From: Chlamydia muridarum str. Nigg
GTDB lineage: Bacteria > Chlamydiota > Chlamydiia > Chlamydiales > Chlamydiaceae
Assembly (NCBI RefSeq): GCF_000006685.1
Contig: NC_002620.2
Span: 515,205-579,204 of the forward strand
Direction: 5' to 3'
Length of the DNA: 64,000 bases
Shown here: positions 1 to 28,663 of the stretch, piece after piece
Layout of the letters: each line of letters opens with the position of its first letter
Position numbering within the stretch: position 1 is the stretch's first letter
Notes under the pieces: generated by a model
Told to the model about the DNA's origin: nothing
What the model saw: the letters and a program-made list of their open reading frames with translations, nothing else
Database searches by the model: none
Translations under genes and position numbers: made by a program

Positions 1-893
<893 letters not shown>

Positions 894-910
894 TTCTATA
901 GTGAAGGTGA

Positions 911-21172
<20,262 letters not shown>

Positions 21173-21242
21173 TAATCCTTGAGCGCGCGCAAAAGCTTTA
21201 ATACCTTCTTGATTTGGCATATGCTAATTCAACATAATAAAT

Positions 21243-21299
21243 ATTATCAGACCTTACTTTGATCGATAGTTAGGGAATCTCCTCCCACTATCAAATCCT
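21243..21299 (+). repeat. 57-bp intergenic direct repeat, copy 1
   Basis: This copy matches a 58-bp element at 27602-27659 in the same orientation, at about 49 of 58 aligned columns. Both begin ATTATCAGACCTT and contain TTTGATCGATAG. The right half can fold loosely (GATAG pairing with CTATC). It lies 70 bp after the toxin stop codon. Confidence 0.8.
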
Positions 21300-21338
21300 C
21301 CCTACTACCCTCGCTTCTTTTGCAAGAGCTCGGAACAA

Positions 21339-21375
21339 TTATCACAATATGACCTGCCAGTTCATATTGTGATAA
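21339..21375. promoter_or_regulatory. 14-bp perfect inverted repeat
   Basis: TTATCACAATATGA (21339-21352) and its exact reverse complement TCATATTGTGATAA (21362-21375) are separated by 9 bases. No T-run follows on the plus strand. It could be an operator for a dimeric regulator, an RNA hairpin ending the toxin transcript, or a leader structure of the PLD gene. The arms are A/T-rich but too long to be likely by chance. Confidence 0.7.
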
Positions 21376-21610
21376 ATAAAAAATTTACGCTAAAGAAATA
21401 ATATAGAAACTTTCTGTGAATGTGAACAATCTTTGGATACTGACAATGTTCGAGTTAATAAATCCACGTTAGTTTGGATAGCTGTTCTCTTGTGCAATTA
21501 AATATTTTATGTGATCAAAAAAAACGATAAAAAGCGAATTAATTTGAAATCAATTAAATAAGCTAATTACAATTTGGAAGCAAAAATTCAACTTTGTTAA
21601 AATAAAAAAC

Positions 21611-22930
21611 ATGTGTTCCCCCTGTCCACGTCATCTCTTTCCTATAGTCACTGACTGCCCAACTTGCTCTACCCCCCCCCTCAGAAAAAGGCCTCTCTCA
21701 TCGACAACAGCAGCAGCAGTCGTAGTAACACAATTATTTAAATATCATAGAAAAGATCTCTCCCATCGAGTTATTTATGACTATGATCATGGGAAAAATA
21801 AAACACCTCGCAAAATTCAATGTAGCAGCAATCGTCATTCGTTAGCGACTTCTAGCAAAACGTCGTGCTCATCCCGAAAAATTCTTAGAGCACGTAGGAC
21901 TGGGAGCAGCGTACCCAGACCCATTGCACAACAAGAACTTATTACCTTCATTTCTGCTCAGCAAAAAACAAATAGCAATCCTTTGAAGAGTATTTGTAAG
22001 TTTATCGACAGAACACATCAAAATCTACACATTCAAGTATTCTGCTTCAATCATCCCACTATTATTCAACACCTTGTAAAGGCCGCTGCAAGGGAAGTTC
22101 GGGTATCTGTTCAATATAGGGATGGAACCGAACTTGAAGAGGCTTGTAAAGACTCTACGATTTGCCTACAAAAACAAAGCGGGCGATCTTTATTCCACAA
22201 AAAATCGATGGTTGGTGATAGCCAAAGAGTATTAGCAAGTAGCGGGAACTTTACCCCAGATTCTACTGAGCAAGACATCAATCTCTCACTGCTCATCAAT
22301 GATTCTGAATTAGCGCGTCACATAGAAACAAACCAATTTGTAACGAGACAAATTGGTAATCAGTTTCTTGTCTACATCCCTATTTTCCGACGCAACAAGG
22401 ACTTCCGATTAGCAGTTCGCACTATCAAGAAATGTATTGCTCAAGCAAAAAAGACTATTGTTGTTGTTGTGTACATCCTTACCCATCCCGTCATTCTTAA
22501 ATCCCTTCAAGCTGCCGCTGCAAGGGGTGTAAAAGTAGAAGTAGCTGTCGATACTCGTGAAAGCGAACAGACTCAGAGGACATTAGAACGATTACAACTT
22601 TCCCTTCCACTTCGTGTACGCAAGCCTGGTGCTCCACGTGTGCATGTCAAAATGTGTTATATTGACAACAAAATTTTAATTTGTGGATCTGCTAATTGGT
22701 CATCTGCAGGACTAACAAGAAACAGAGAAGATTTGTTTGTCATTCGAGGTCTAACAGAAACTCAACGCCAATCCTTATCAGAAATATGGCAATCTGTGGA
22801 AGAAAAAACAGAACCGCTAACTGCACAATCTTTGAAACGTCCTCGAGAAGAAGAGGACGATCCTGGAGAAGGGACTTCGAGTGGAATAAGTAGCGCAGGT
22901 GCTTCAGCTAAAAAAGCTAAAACTCAGTAA
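21611..22930 (+). CDS. Phospholipase D-like protein with two HKD motifs (plasticity-zone PLD)
   Basis: This 439-residue protein carries two complete HxKxxxxD motifs: His196/Lys198/Asp203 (HKKSMVGD) and His345/Lys347/Asp352 (HVKMCYID). Each is followed by the usual GS/SGN segment (SSGNF, GSANW). Two motifs in one chain form one active site in this superfamily, which hydrolyses phosphodiesters, usually of phospholipids. The first 100 residues are low-complexity and basic, unlike the catalytic part. A run of nine C within codons 21-24 lies in that region. The C-terminus is an acidic patch with a basic cluster on each side (KRPREEEDD, then KKAK). The ATG has no clear ribosome site, but no better start is visible upstream of the first motif. 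Related PLD genes are multiplied in the plasticity zone of Chlamydia. The substrate is unknown. Confidence 0.88.
   Translation: MCSPCPRHLFPIVTDCPTCSTPPLRKRPLSSTTAAAVVVTQLFKYHRKDLSHRVIYDYDHGKNKTPRKIQCSSNRHSLATSSKTSCSSRKILRARRTGSSVPRPIAQQELITFISAQQKTNSNPLKSICKFIDRTHQNLHIQVFCFNHPTIIQHLVKAAAREVRVSVQYRDGTELEEACKDSTICLQKQSGRSLFHKKSMVGDSQRVLASSGNFTPDSTEQDINLSLLINDSELARHIETNQFVTRQIGNQFLVYIPIFRRNKDFRLAVRTIKKCIAQAKKTIVVVVYILTHPVILKSLQAAAARGVKVEVAVDTRESEQTQRTLERLQLSLPLRVRKPGAPRVHVKMCYIDNKILICGSANWSSAGLTRNREDLFVIRGLTETQRQSLSEIWQSVEEKTEPLTAQSLKRPREEEDDPGEGTSSGISSAGASAKKAKTQ
21672..21680 (+). repeat. C9 run inside the PLD coding sequence
   Basis: Nine consecutive C encode part of Thr-Pro-Pro-Leu near the N-terminus of the PLD-like protein. 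Gain or loss of one base would shift the frame ahead of both HKD motifs. Confidence 0.8.
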
Positions 22931-23021
22931 ATCCTGTAATCTCAAGAAGACAATCCCTTTTTCGTAAGAAAAGATATTTTCCGTATCCCCTAAGATATTG
23001 CTACCCCGCGTCTATGCTACT

Positions 23022-24410
23022 TTACAAAAAAGCTTTACCCTCAAGCAGATTGTAGTCTTTTTTGATCTTCAAATAAGTACTTAAGTATTCGTGAATACTA
23101 TTTAAAAGCATTATTTTTGTATCAACATCCACAAATGAAGAGACTATAGCCTCCACATTGAGTTGAATGATTTCTTTAAAAGTTAGAGGTGAAGATGTCA
23201 CATGAGTTAAATGAGAATCTTCATCAGCAGAGAATCCAGATAAAAGCAACATCGTATTTTGCACAGAAGTTCCTCCCATTTGGGGATTATCAGAACTCAA
23301 TGTTACGCTGAGCTTATGGTCTCTAAATAATGCAAAGAAAGGATGCTCATCAAGATTGTTAATCATCGTTTTACTGATCTTTTCCAATCCAGAATATTGA
23401 TGCAATGAAGCCCCAAGTACCAGGTTAATAGCCGGAGCCATAACAAGTGTGATGTTTTTCTCTTGAATTGCATGAATCGTTGGCACATGTTCAATTGCCT
23501 GAAACCCATGGGCTATTCTTTGTATAGGTAAAGCTTGTATTGTTTGGTTTAAATATAAAAATCCCGTCCCCTCTCCTGCGTGAGCTTCACAACCAAATCC
23601 GTTCTCATAAGCATGATGATAACCCGAAGTTAATTTTGTTGGTGCTGCCTCAGGACAACTTTCTGCTCCGGCAGATTGCAATCCAACAAAGAGATTAGGA
23701 AAAAACGATGCGGCTTCATCGAGCCAACTCGCAGCCTCTTCAGAACGTTGTTGTGTAGATTGCTGAAGATTAGAAGAGCCGGTTTTATTAAAACAATTGA
23801 GAAAACGAAGGGTAATTCCTTGACTCAGGAAAAGTTGAGAAGCTCTAGAAAATAGATCGTACAATCGTAAGCGAGCTTCTAGAGGTTTAAGCGAAGGATA
23901 GATTACATAAGCTATGCGGATATTTTGTTGAACTTCGGTATAAATGATATTATCTTGTATGCATTGTTTTAAGTAATTTTGCAGAACAAGCCACAGATCA
24001 TTTTCATTCTGGATTCCTCCCGGAGGATGTCTATGCCCCTGTACGGTAGCCATAATCCGATCGAAGCTAGCAAAATCACGGGTGATAATAGCATATTTTA
24101 ATAAAGAAACATTAGGGTCCCGCTCATAGCGAATACTCTCAAAGTTTCTGAATATTTCAGCATAACTCTTGTGAGGGTTCCCATTCGAGAAAGCTGGAGA
24201 TACCCATTGATTATTCTTCCACTTTATCAGACCATTTCTGACTCCCAACTCCCAAGCCGTTTCTGGAGAAATAGTTCCTGGAAGATGCACGTGAATATCC
24301 GCTTTAGGGAGGCCTTTAATAAACTGATCCGTACAAGGAGTGTCATCGCTCAACTCAGATGTTAACAGTGACAACTGTTGGATAATAAAAAAAAACTTCT
24401 TATCGACCAT
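23022..24410 (-). CDS. add: Adenosine/AMP deaminase family protein (third gene of guaBA-add)
   Basis: This 462-residue amidohydrolase belongs to the adenosine deaminase family. Metal-ligand His40 and His42 lie in KADIHVHLPG. Further motifs are HAGEGTG (catalytic Glu), RIAHGFQ (usually RIGHG) and the late SSDNP motif, where most family members have TDDP but some bacterial members have TDN. It is longer than classical adenosine deaminase (about 340 residues), mainly at the N-terminus and middle. The family hydrolyses the 6-amino group of adenosine or related purines. In this operon a product that leads to IMP would feed GuaB. Whether the real substrate is adenosine or AMP cannot be settled from sequence. 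It starts 14 bp after guaA ends, so the three genes are one operon. Confidence 0.85.
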   Translation of the reverse strand: MVDKKFFFIIQQLSLLTSELSDDTPCTDQFIKGLPKADIHVHLPGTISPETAWELGVRNGLIKWKNNQWVSPAFSNGNPHKSYAEIFRNFESIRYERDPNVSLLKYAIITRDFASFDRIMATVQGHRHPPGGIQNENDLWLVLQNYLKQCIQDNIIYTEVQQNIRIAYVIYPSLKPLEARLRLYDLFSRASQLFLSQGITLRFLNCFNKTGSSNLQQSTQQRSEEAASWLDEAASFFPNLFVGLQSAGAESCPEAAPTKLTSGYHHAYENGFGCEAHAGEGTGFLYLNQTIQALPIQRIAHGFQAIEHVPTIHAIQEKNITLVMAPAINLVLGASLHQYSGLEKISKTMINNLDEHPFFALFRDHKLSVTLSSDNPQMGGTSVQNTMLLLSGFSADEDSHLTHVTSSPLTFKEIIQLNVEAIVSSFVDVDTKIMLLNSIHEYLSTYLKIKKDYNLLEGKAFL

Positions 24411-24424
24411 ATCTTATTTTGATC

Positions 24425-25963
24425 TTATTCCCACTCAATAGTTGCCGGTGGTTTATCGGAAATATCGTAAACTACCCTGCAAACTTCAGGGATTTCATTA
24501 ATGATACGTGAGGAACAACGGTTAAGAAATTCTCTAGATAAAGATGGCCAGCATGCTGTCATAAAATCAGTAGATTCTACTGCACGTAAAGCTATCGTAT
24601 AACCGTAATGACGGCAGTCACCTTTTACAGCAACAGATTTACATGGCAAGAAAACAGCAAATGCTTGGCTAACCTTGTGGTATAAATTCGCTTTTTTTAG
24701 TTCTTCAATAAAAATGCTGTCCGCGTTTTTTACTATTTCTACATATTCCCGACGAACTTCTCCAAGAACTCGGACTCCTAAACCAGGACCAGGAAAAGGA
24801 TGTCGGGATATTAGGACGTCCGGCAAACCCAGAACTTTACCTAAAGCTCTGACTTCATCTTTAAAAAGAAAACGCAGAGGTTCTAAAAGCTTCAAATTCA
24901 ACTTTTCTGGAAGTCCACCTACATTATGGTGAGACTTGATTACTTGTGTTGCATCACAAGATTTTGCAGATTCAATTACATCAGAATAAATAGTCCCCTG
25001 AGCTAACCATTGAACATCGAGATTTTTAGAGGCTTCATCAAAAACTTCGATAAAGGCGGCTCCTATGACTTTACGTTTTTGCTCAGGATCTTCTATTCCG
25101 GATAGGTCATGGAAAAATTTTTCAGAAGCATCTACCACAAGGATCTCTAACCCTAGAGAAGAAAATTGTTGTTTAACTTCTTCCACTTCATTTTTTCGTA
25201 ATAGTCCAGTATCAACGAAGACACAAGACAGACGATCACCTAGAGCATTATGAAGTAAAACAGCTAAAACAGAAGAATCTACGCCTCCAGATAGGCCGAG
25301 AAGGACACGTTCTGTTTCTCCCACTTTTTCTCTAATGCCTTGAATAAGTTGTTTTTCTATTGTTTCAATTTTCCAAGTTTCTGAAGTCTGGCAAATATGC
25401 TTCACAAAATTTGATAAAATTTTATCCCCTATGTCTTGAGAATCTGAAACTTCAGGATGAAATTGAAGACCAAAAAGTTTTTTCTTTGGGCATTCTATAG
25501 CGGCAATGGGACAGTGCTGAGAACTCGCTATAACAAAGAAATCTTTAGGAGGAACAACAACACAATCACAATGACTCATTCGAATTTCTGTATGAAAAGC
25601 ATCCTGATCAGCAAGACCTTTAAAAAGTTCGCTTGGATAAAACACTATAGGTGTATAACCAAATTCGCTCTTCCCCCCCTGAACTTCACTTCCAAAATCT
25701 CTAGCAATCAGCTGCATGCCATAGCACACTCCAAGTATAGGGATGTTGCTGTTATAGATTTCCTTATCAACTTCTGGACTATTATTCTGATAAACCGAAT
25801 GTGGTCCTCCTGAAAAAATTAAACCTGAGGGAGACTTTTGAAGAATCTTTTCTAAAGGTGTATTCCAAGGGAGAACCTCACAAAAAACGGAAAGCAGACG
25901 TATTTTTTTTGCTAGAACATTCGTATATTGGGAGCCAAAATCAAGAATGAGAATATTACTCAA
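24425..25963 (-). CDS. guaA: GMP synthase (glutamine-hydrolysing)
   Basis: This 512-residue GMP synthase has the standard architecture and length. The N-terminal class I glutamine amidotransferase has Cys80 (GVCYGMQ), His169 and Glu171 (FHPEV). The ATP-pyrophosphatase domain has the P-loop LSGGVDSS at about 224-231. The C-terminal dimerisation domain ends in KPPATIEWE, typical of the family. It converts XMP to GMP using ATP and glutamine in the cytoplasm. It lies 15 bp after guaB and 14 bp before add on the minus strand. All key residues are present, so it should be active. C. trachomatis lacks this gene (established knowledge). Confidence 0.97.
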   Translation of the reverse strand: MSNILILDFGSQYTNVLAKKIRLLSVFCEVLPWNTPLEKILQKSPSGLIFSGGPHSVYQNNSPEVDKEIYNSNIPILGVCYGMQLIARDFGSEVQGGKSEFGYTPIVFYPSELFKGLADQDAFHTEIRMSHCDCVVVPPKDFFVIASSQHCPIAAIECPKKKLFGLQFHPEVSDSQDIGDKILSNFVKHICQTSETWKIETIEKQLIQGIREKVGETERVLLGLSGGVDSSVLAVLLHNALGDRLSCVFVDTGLLRKNEVEEVKQQFSSLGLEILVVDASEKFFHDLSGIEDPEQKRKVIGAAFIEVFDEASKNLDVQWLAQGTIYSDVIESAKSCDATQVIKSHHNVGGLPEKLNLKLLEPLRFLFKDEVRALGKVLGLPDVLISRHPFPGPGLGVRVLGEVRREYVEIVKNADSIFIEELKKANLYHKVSQAFAVFLPCKSVAVKGDCRHYGYTIALRAVESTDFMTACWPSLSREFLNRCSSRIINEIPEVCRVVYDISDKPPATIEWE

Positions 25964-25978
25964 AATAGAAACCCTCTA

Positions 25979-27052
25979 TTATTTAGAGATTTGATAATTC
26001 GGAGCATGCTGAATGTATTGCAAGTTATGGATGTGGCTTTCAGATCTTCCAGAATGAGTGATTCGGGAAAATACAGCATTCTGGCGCAATTCTTCTAAAT
26101 TATGAGCTCCCAAATAGCCCATTCCTGATCGAATCCCTCCTAAAATTTGATAGAGAACGTCGTGAAGAGAGCCTTTATAAGGCACAAGCCCTTCAACACC
26201 CTCTGGAACAAACTTTTTAGCATTATTTTTTTGAAAATAGCGTTCAGCACTACCTTTCTTCATAGCACCGAGAGAACCCATACCTCGATACATCTTGTAA
26301 GAATGTTCATTAATCTGAACGATTTCTCCAGGAGCCTCATCAGTTCCTGCTAACATGCTACCGAGCATAACACAATGCGCTCCAGCAGCTAGAGCTTTAA
26401 CAATGTCTCCAGAATAGCGCATCCCCCCATCGGCAATGATACGTACAGAAGAATCATGCAACGCTTCAGCAACATCCATAATTGCTGTCAATTGAGGCAA
26501 TCCTACACCCGAGACAATCCGCGTTGTACATATCGATCCGGGACCAATCCCCACTTTAACAGCGTCCACACCAATTTCAGCCAAACAAAGAGCAGCTGCC
26601 TTTGAAACAATATTCCCCACAATGAGAGTTACAGGATAATTCTTTTTAATGGTAAATGCTGTATCAAGCACCAATTTAGAATGCCCATGAGCAGTATCGA
26701 CTACTAAAGTATCTATACCTGCCTCAACTAAAGCTTCTGCTCTTTCTAAACCTTGTTGACCGATACCTACGGCACCGCCAATTACTGAAGAGGTACTTTG
26801 CGATTTTATCTGTTTTACGATGGCAACTTGTGCATTCACATCCATATTTTTGTGAACAATCCCAAGTCCTCCTGCCACACTCATGGCTGTAGCCATAGAC
26901 AACTCTGTGACGGAATCCATTGCTGCGGATAAGATAGGGATAGTTAAAGATAAAGATTCTGAAACAGAAGAAGTTAAACAAGCATCTTGAGGAAGAACTT
27001 CAGAATACTGAGGAACTAATAAAACATCATCAAAAGTCAGAGCTTCGCGCAT
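25979..27052 (-). CDS. guaB: IMP dehydrogenase lacking the CBS (Bateman) domain
   Basis: This 357-residue IMP dehydrogenase converts IMP to XMP with NAD+. The catalytic barrel is complete: N-terminal ALTFDDVLLVP, substrate-binding DTAHGHS, the cysteine loop GPGSICTTR with catalytic Cys175, and the flap Arg-Tyr in SAERYFQK. Usual bacterial enzymes have about 490 residues, with two CBS modules inserted after the third barrel strand. Here the chain runs directly from the region near residue 85 to VIGGAVG, so the Bateman regulatory domain is missing without damage to the barrel. The ATG follows a GAGAAG ribosome site by a few bases. It is the first gene of guaB-guaA-add. Loss of the CBS domain does not abolish catalysis in known enzymes but removes nucleotide feedback. 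Confidence 0.95.
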   Translation of the reverse strand: MREALTFDDVLLVPQYSEVLPQDACLTSSVSESLSLTIPILSAAMDSVTELSMATAMSVAGGLGIVHKNMDVNAQVAIVKQIKSQSTSSVIGGAVGIGQQGLERAEALVEAGIDTLVVDTAHGHSKLVLDTAFTIKKNYPVTLIVGNIVSKAAALCLAEIGVDAVKVGIGPGSICTTRIVSGVGLPQLTAIMDVAEALHDSSVRIIADGGMRYSGDIVKALAAGAHCVMLGSMLAGTDEAPGEIVQINEHSYKMYRGMGSLGAMKKGSAERYFQKNNAKKFVPEGVEGLVPYKGSLHDVLYQILGGIRSGMGYLGAHNLEELRQNAVFSRITHSGRSESHIHNLQYIQHAPNYQISK

Positions 27053-27737
27053 ATACTTCTCAATGAGGAAAAATGACTAAGACCGAGGCTGATTGAGAAA
27101 CTTTTTCTCATCAGTAATAAATAAAAGAAAAATCGCACTCGAATAGAGTTAAACGATTTTAATTAGGTTGGAGGGATTGTAATGCCACCACACAATAATC
27201 TCAATAGATTATTGAAGAATTTAGGAAATTAAATCGACAGCTGTTGTAGATCCTGAGACAATAAGAGAGGCAAAATTATTCAGGAATATTTGATTTAGAA
27301 TGGGAAAACTAAGAGCTGATGCTCCCAGATAAAAAACTATTTGGTTCATCCTTATTAATAAGGCAACGAAGCGTCTTTATTCATGAATAGTCTTTATTGA
27401 CTGCTCATTCTACTTTGGTTAAACTGAGTAGTCCTTCTGCATAATCACGCAACCAAACAGCATAAAGATGGTATTTTTCAAGAGTATTTCTTGCTAAATA
27501 GGAATATAATTACGATGAGCCCCCTAATTCATTGCCTTTTATGAAATCTGTTAACTTCTTAATGTAATATTGATCGTTCGACTCTTTCTCCAAAATAGAT
27601 AATTATCAGACCTTTATTTTGATCGATAGCTGGGGTGTCTTCTCCCATTATCAAACCCTACAACGAAAATAAAAGTTAATAATAAAGATGATTTGTTATA
27701 AAATCATTGGAATTTTTTTTCTTATTTTAAGGGATTT
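27053..27737. other. Intergenic region upstream of guaB with several hairpins
   Basis: These 685 bp separate divergent transcription units (guaB leftward, small membrane gene rightward). No coding sequence is supported. I see three stem-loops. One of 7 bp is at 27094-27110 (TGAGAAA/TTTCTCA) in the guaB leader. One of 9 bp is at 27193-27214 (CAATAATCT/AGATTATTG). One of 9 bp with a single G-T pair is at 27399-27433 (GACTGCTCA/TGAGTAGTC). Copy 2 of the direct repeat is at 27602-27659. The size and structure leave room for a non-coding RNA or for decayed genes. I could not recognise either. Confidence 0.55.
27602..27659 (+). repeat. 58-bp intergenic direct repeat, copy 2
   Basis: This copy pairs with the one at 21243-21299, same orientation, differing by one indel and eight substitutions in my hand alignment. 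It sits 78 bp before the first small membrane-protein gene. The two copies enclose the PLD gene and the guaBA-add operon. Confidence 0.8.
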
Positions 27738-28100
27738 ATGTTTATTTCTTTTGATAAAACTTTATCTAGACATTCTACGGATTTGGCAGAAGCTTTTGGA
27801 AACAAGCTTCTCTATCCTGTGACCCAAGGATTTGGAACCCGTATTTCAGTAAAGCCTGTTTTAGTAATCGATGATATGACGATCCATGGCTTCTCAGTGA
27901 AACAAGAGTCTCTTTGTAAGCGAATCTGTTGTGTTATAGCGTGTATCTTATTGGCGCCCATTGTCCTTCTAATGACCCTTATCGGAGTCATAGCATATAA
28001 CTGTTCAGCTACTTATAAAAGAGTACAAGATCTTTATCTTGCAACTGGTTTAGAATTTGGAAAAGAATGGGGTCCGTGGACGTGCGCGCCACAAATATAA
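27738..28100 (+). CDS. Small membrane protein, copy 1 of a duplicated pair
   Basis: This 120-residue protein has no family I recognise. The N-terminal half is polar (MFISFDKTLSRH). A cysteine-rich hydrophobic segment of about 28 residues follows (from RICCVIACILL to GVIAYNC), then a short polar tail. The hydrophobic part is long enough for one or two tight membrane passes, and chlamydial inclusion-membrane proteins often have such a bilobed segment, so a secreted Inc-like role is possible but unproven. The region encoding the hydrophobic part is nearly identical at DNA level to the next gene. An AAGGGA element lies just before the ATG (TTTTAAGGGATTTATG). Confidence 0.75.
   Translation: MFISFDKTLSRHSTDLAEAFGNKLLYPVTQGFGTRISVKPVLVIDDMTIHGFSVKQESLCKRICCVIACILLAPIVLLMTLIGVIAYNCSATYKRVQDLYLATGLEFGKEWGPWTCAPQI
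27891..28016 (+). repeat. 126-bp duplicated coding segment, copy 1
   Basis: It is identical to 28426-28551 except for one base (T at 28010, C at 28545) and lies in the same reading frame in both genes. Flanking coding sequence has diverged much more. Confidence 0.92.
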
Positions 28101-28138
28101 AGATTATCAACTGATTGGCAAACATATTGGGAAGTCCT

Positions 28139-28156
28139 CCCCCCCCCCTTTTTTTT
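28139..28156 (+). repeat. C10-T8 homopolymer run upstream of small membrane gene 2
   Basis: Ten C are followed by eight T in the 178-bp spacer between the two small membrane genes, about 120 bp before the second start codon. It may lie in the promoter or leader and could vary in length. Confidence 0.75.
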
Positions 28157-28278
28157 ACTAAAGTAATTTATTGGATTATTTTAATCTTGTTAAATAGATT
28201 TTTTAAATCATTATCGTTAATAATAATGACTACTCTTTATATACTCGAGAGCTAGTTTATTCGATTTTTGGAGAAAAA

Positions 28279-28629
28279 ATGTTCATTTCATTTAAGGGGA
28301 CACGTGCTGATGCTGCAGAAATTATTGGAAGAAAGCTTCTTAGCCCTGTAACCTCTGCATTCGGATTCAATGTCTCGGTAAGGCCTGCAATAACATTCAA
28401 AGGCTGCAAGGAAGAGTTTTGTATTTTCTCAGTGAAACAAGAGTCTCTTTGTAAGCGAATCTGTTGTGTTATAGCGTGTATCTTATTGGCGCCCATTGTC
28501 CTTCTAATGACCCTTATCGGAGTCATAGCATATAACTGTTCAGCCACTTATCAATTCACATGTCAGCGTCTTTATATCTATGGTTTAGAGTTTGATAGGT
28601 CAAGCAGTTCAAAATTAGAAGAAGTTTAG
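28279..28629 (+). CDS. Small membrane protein, copy 2 of a duplicated pair
   Basis: This 116-residue paralogue of the preceding gene has a similar N-terminus (MFISFKGTRADAAE against MFISFDKTLSRHSTD) and the same hydrophobic cysteine-rich core. The ATG follows GGAGAAAAA, a fair ribosome site. N-terminal and C-terminal parts are diverged whereas the core is almost identical in DNA, which points to gene conversion or a recent partial duplication. The single hydrophobic block suggests a membrane or inclusion-membrane location. Function is unknown. It is followed after 34 bp by an OppA-type lipoprotein gene on the same strand. Confidence 0.75.
   Translation: MFISFKGTRADAAEIIGRKLLSPVTSAFGFNVSVRPAITFKGCKEEFCIFSVKQESLCKRICCVIACILLAPIVLLMTLIGVIAYNCSATYQFTCQRLYIYGLEFDRSSSSKLEEV
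28426..28551 (+). repeat. 126-bp duplicated coding segment, copy 2
   Basis: This is the partner of 27891-28016 with 125 of 126 bases identical. It encodes the hydrophobic core of the second small membrane protein. Confidence 0.92.
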
Positions 28630-28663
28630 TGCTAATTTGATTTTGATTAGTTGCCGAAACTTT

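Larger units (their letters stand above)
21173..21610. other. Intergenic region after the toxin array
   Basis: These 438 bp between the last toxin and the first PLD-like gene hold two notable structures listed separately: one copy of a 57-bp direct repeat and a 14-bp perfect inverted repeat. The remainder is A/T-rich. I see no convincing coding sequence and no Shine-Dalgarno sequence just before the PLD start. Confidence 0.6.

Noticed and set aside
25457..25813. A 118-residue plus-strand frame inside guaA
   Set aside because: It is antisense to the well-conserved glutaminase domain of GuaA and lacks a ribosome site.
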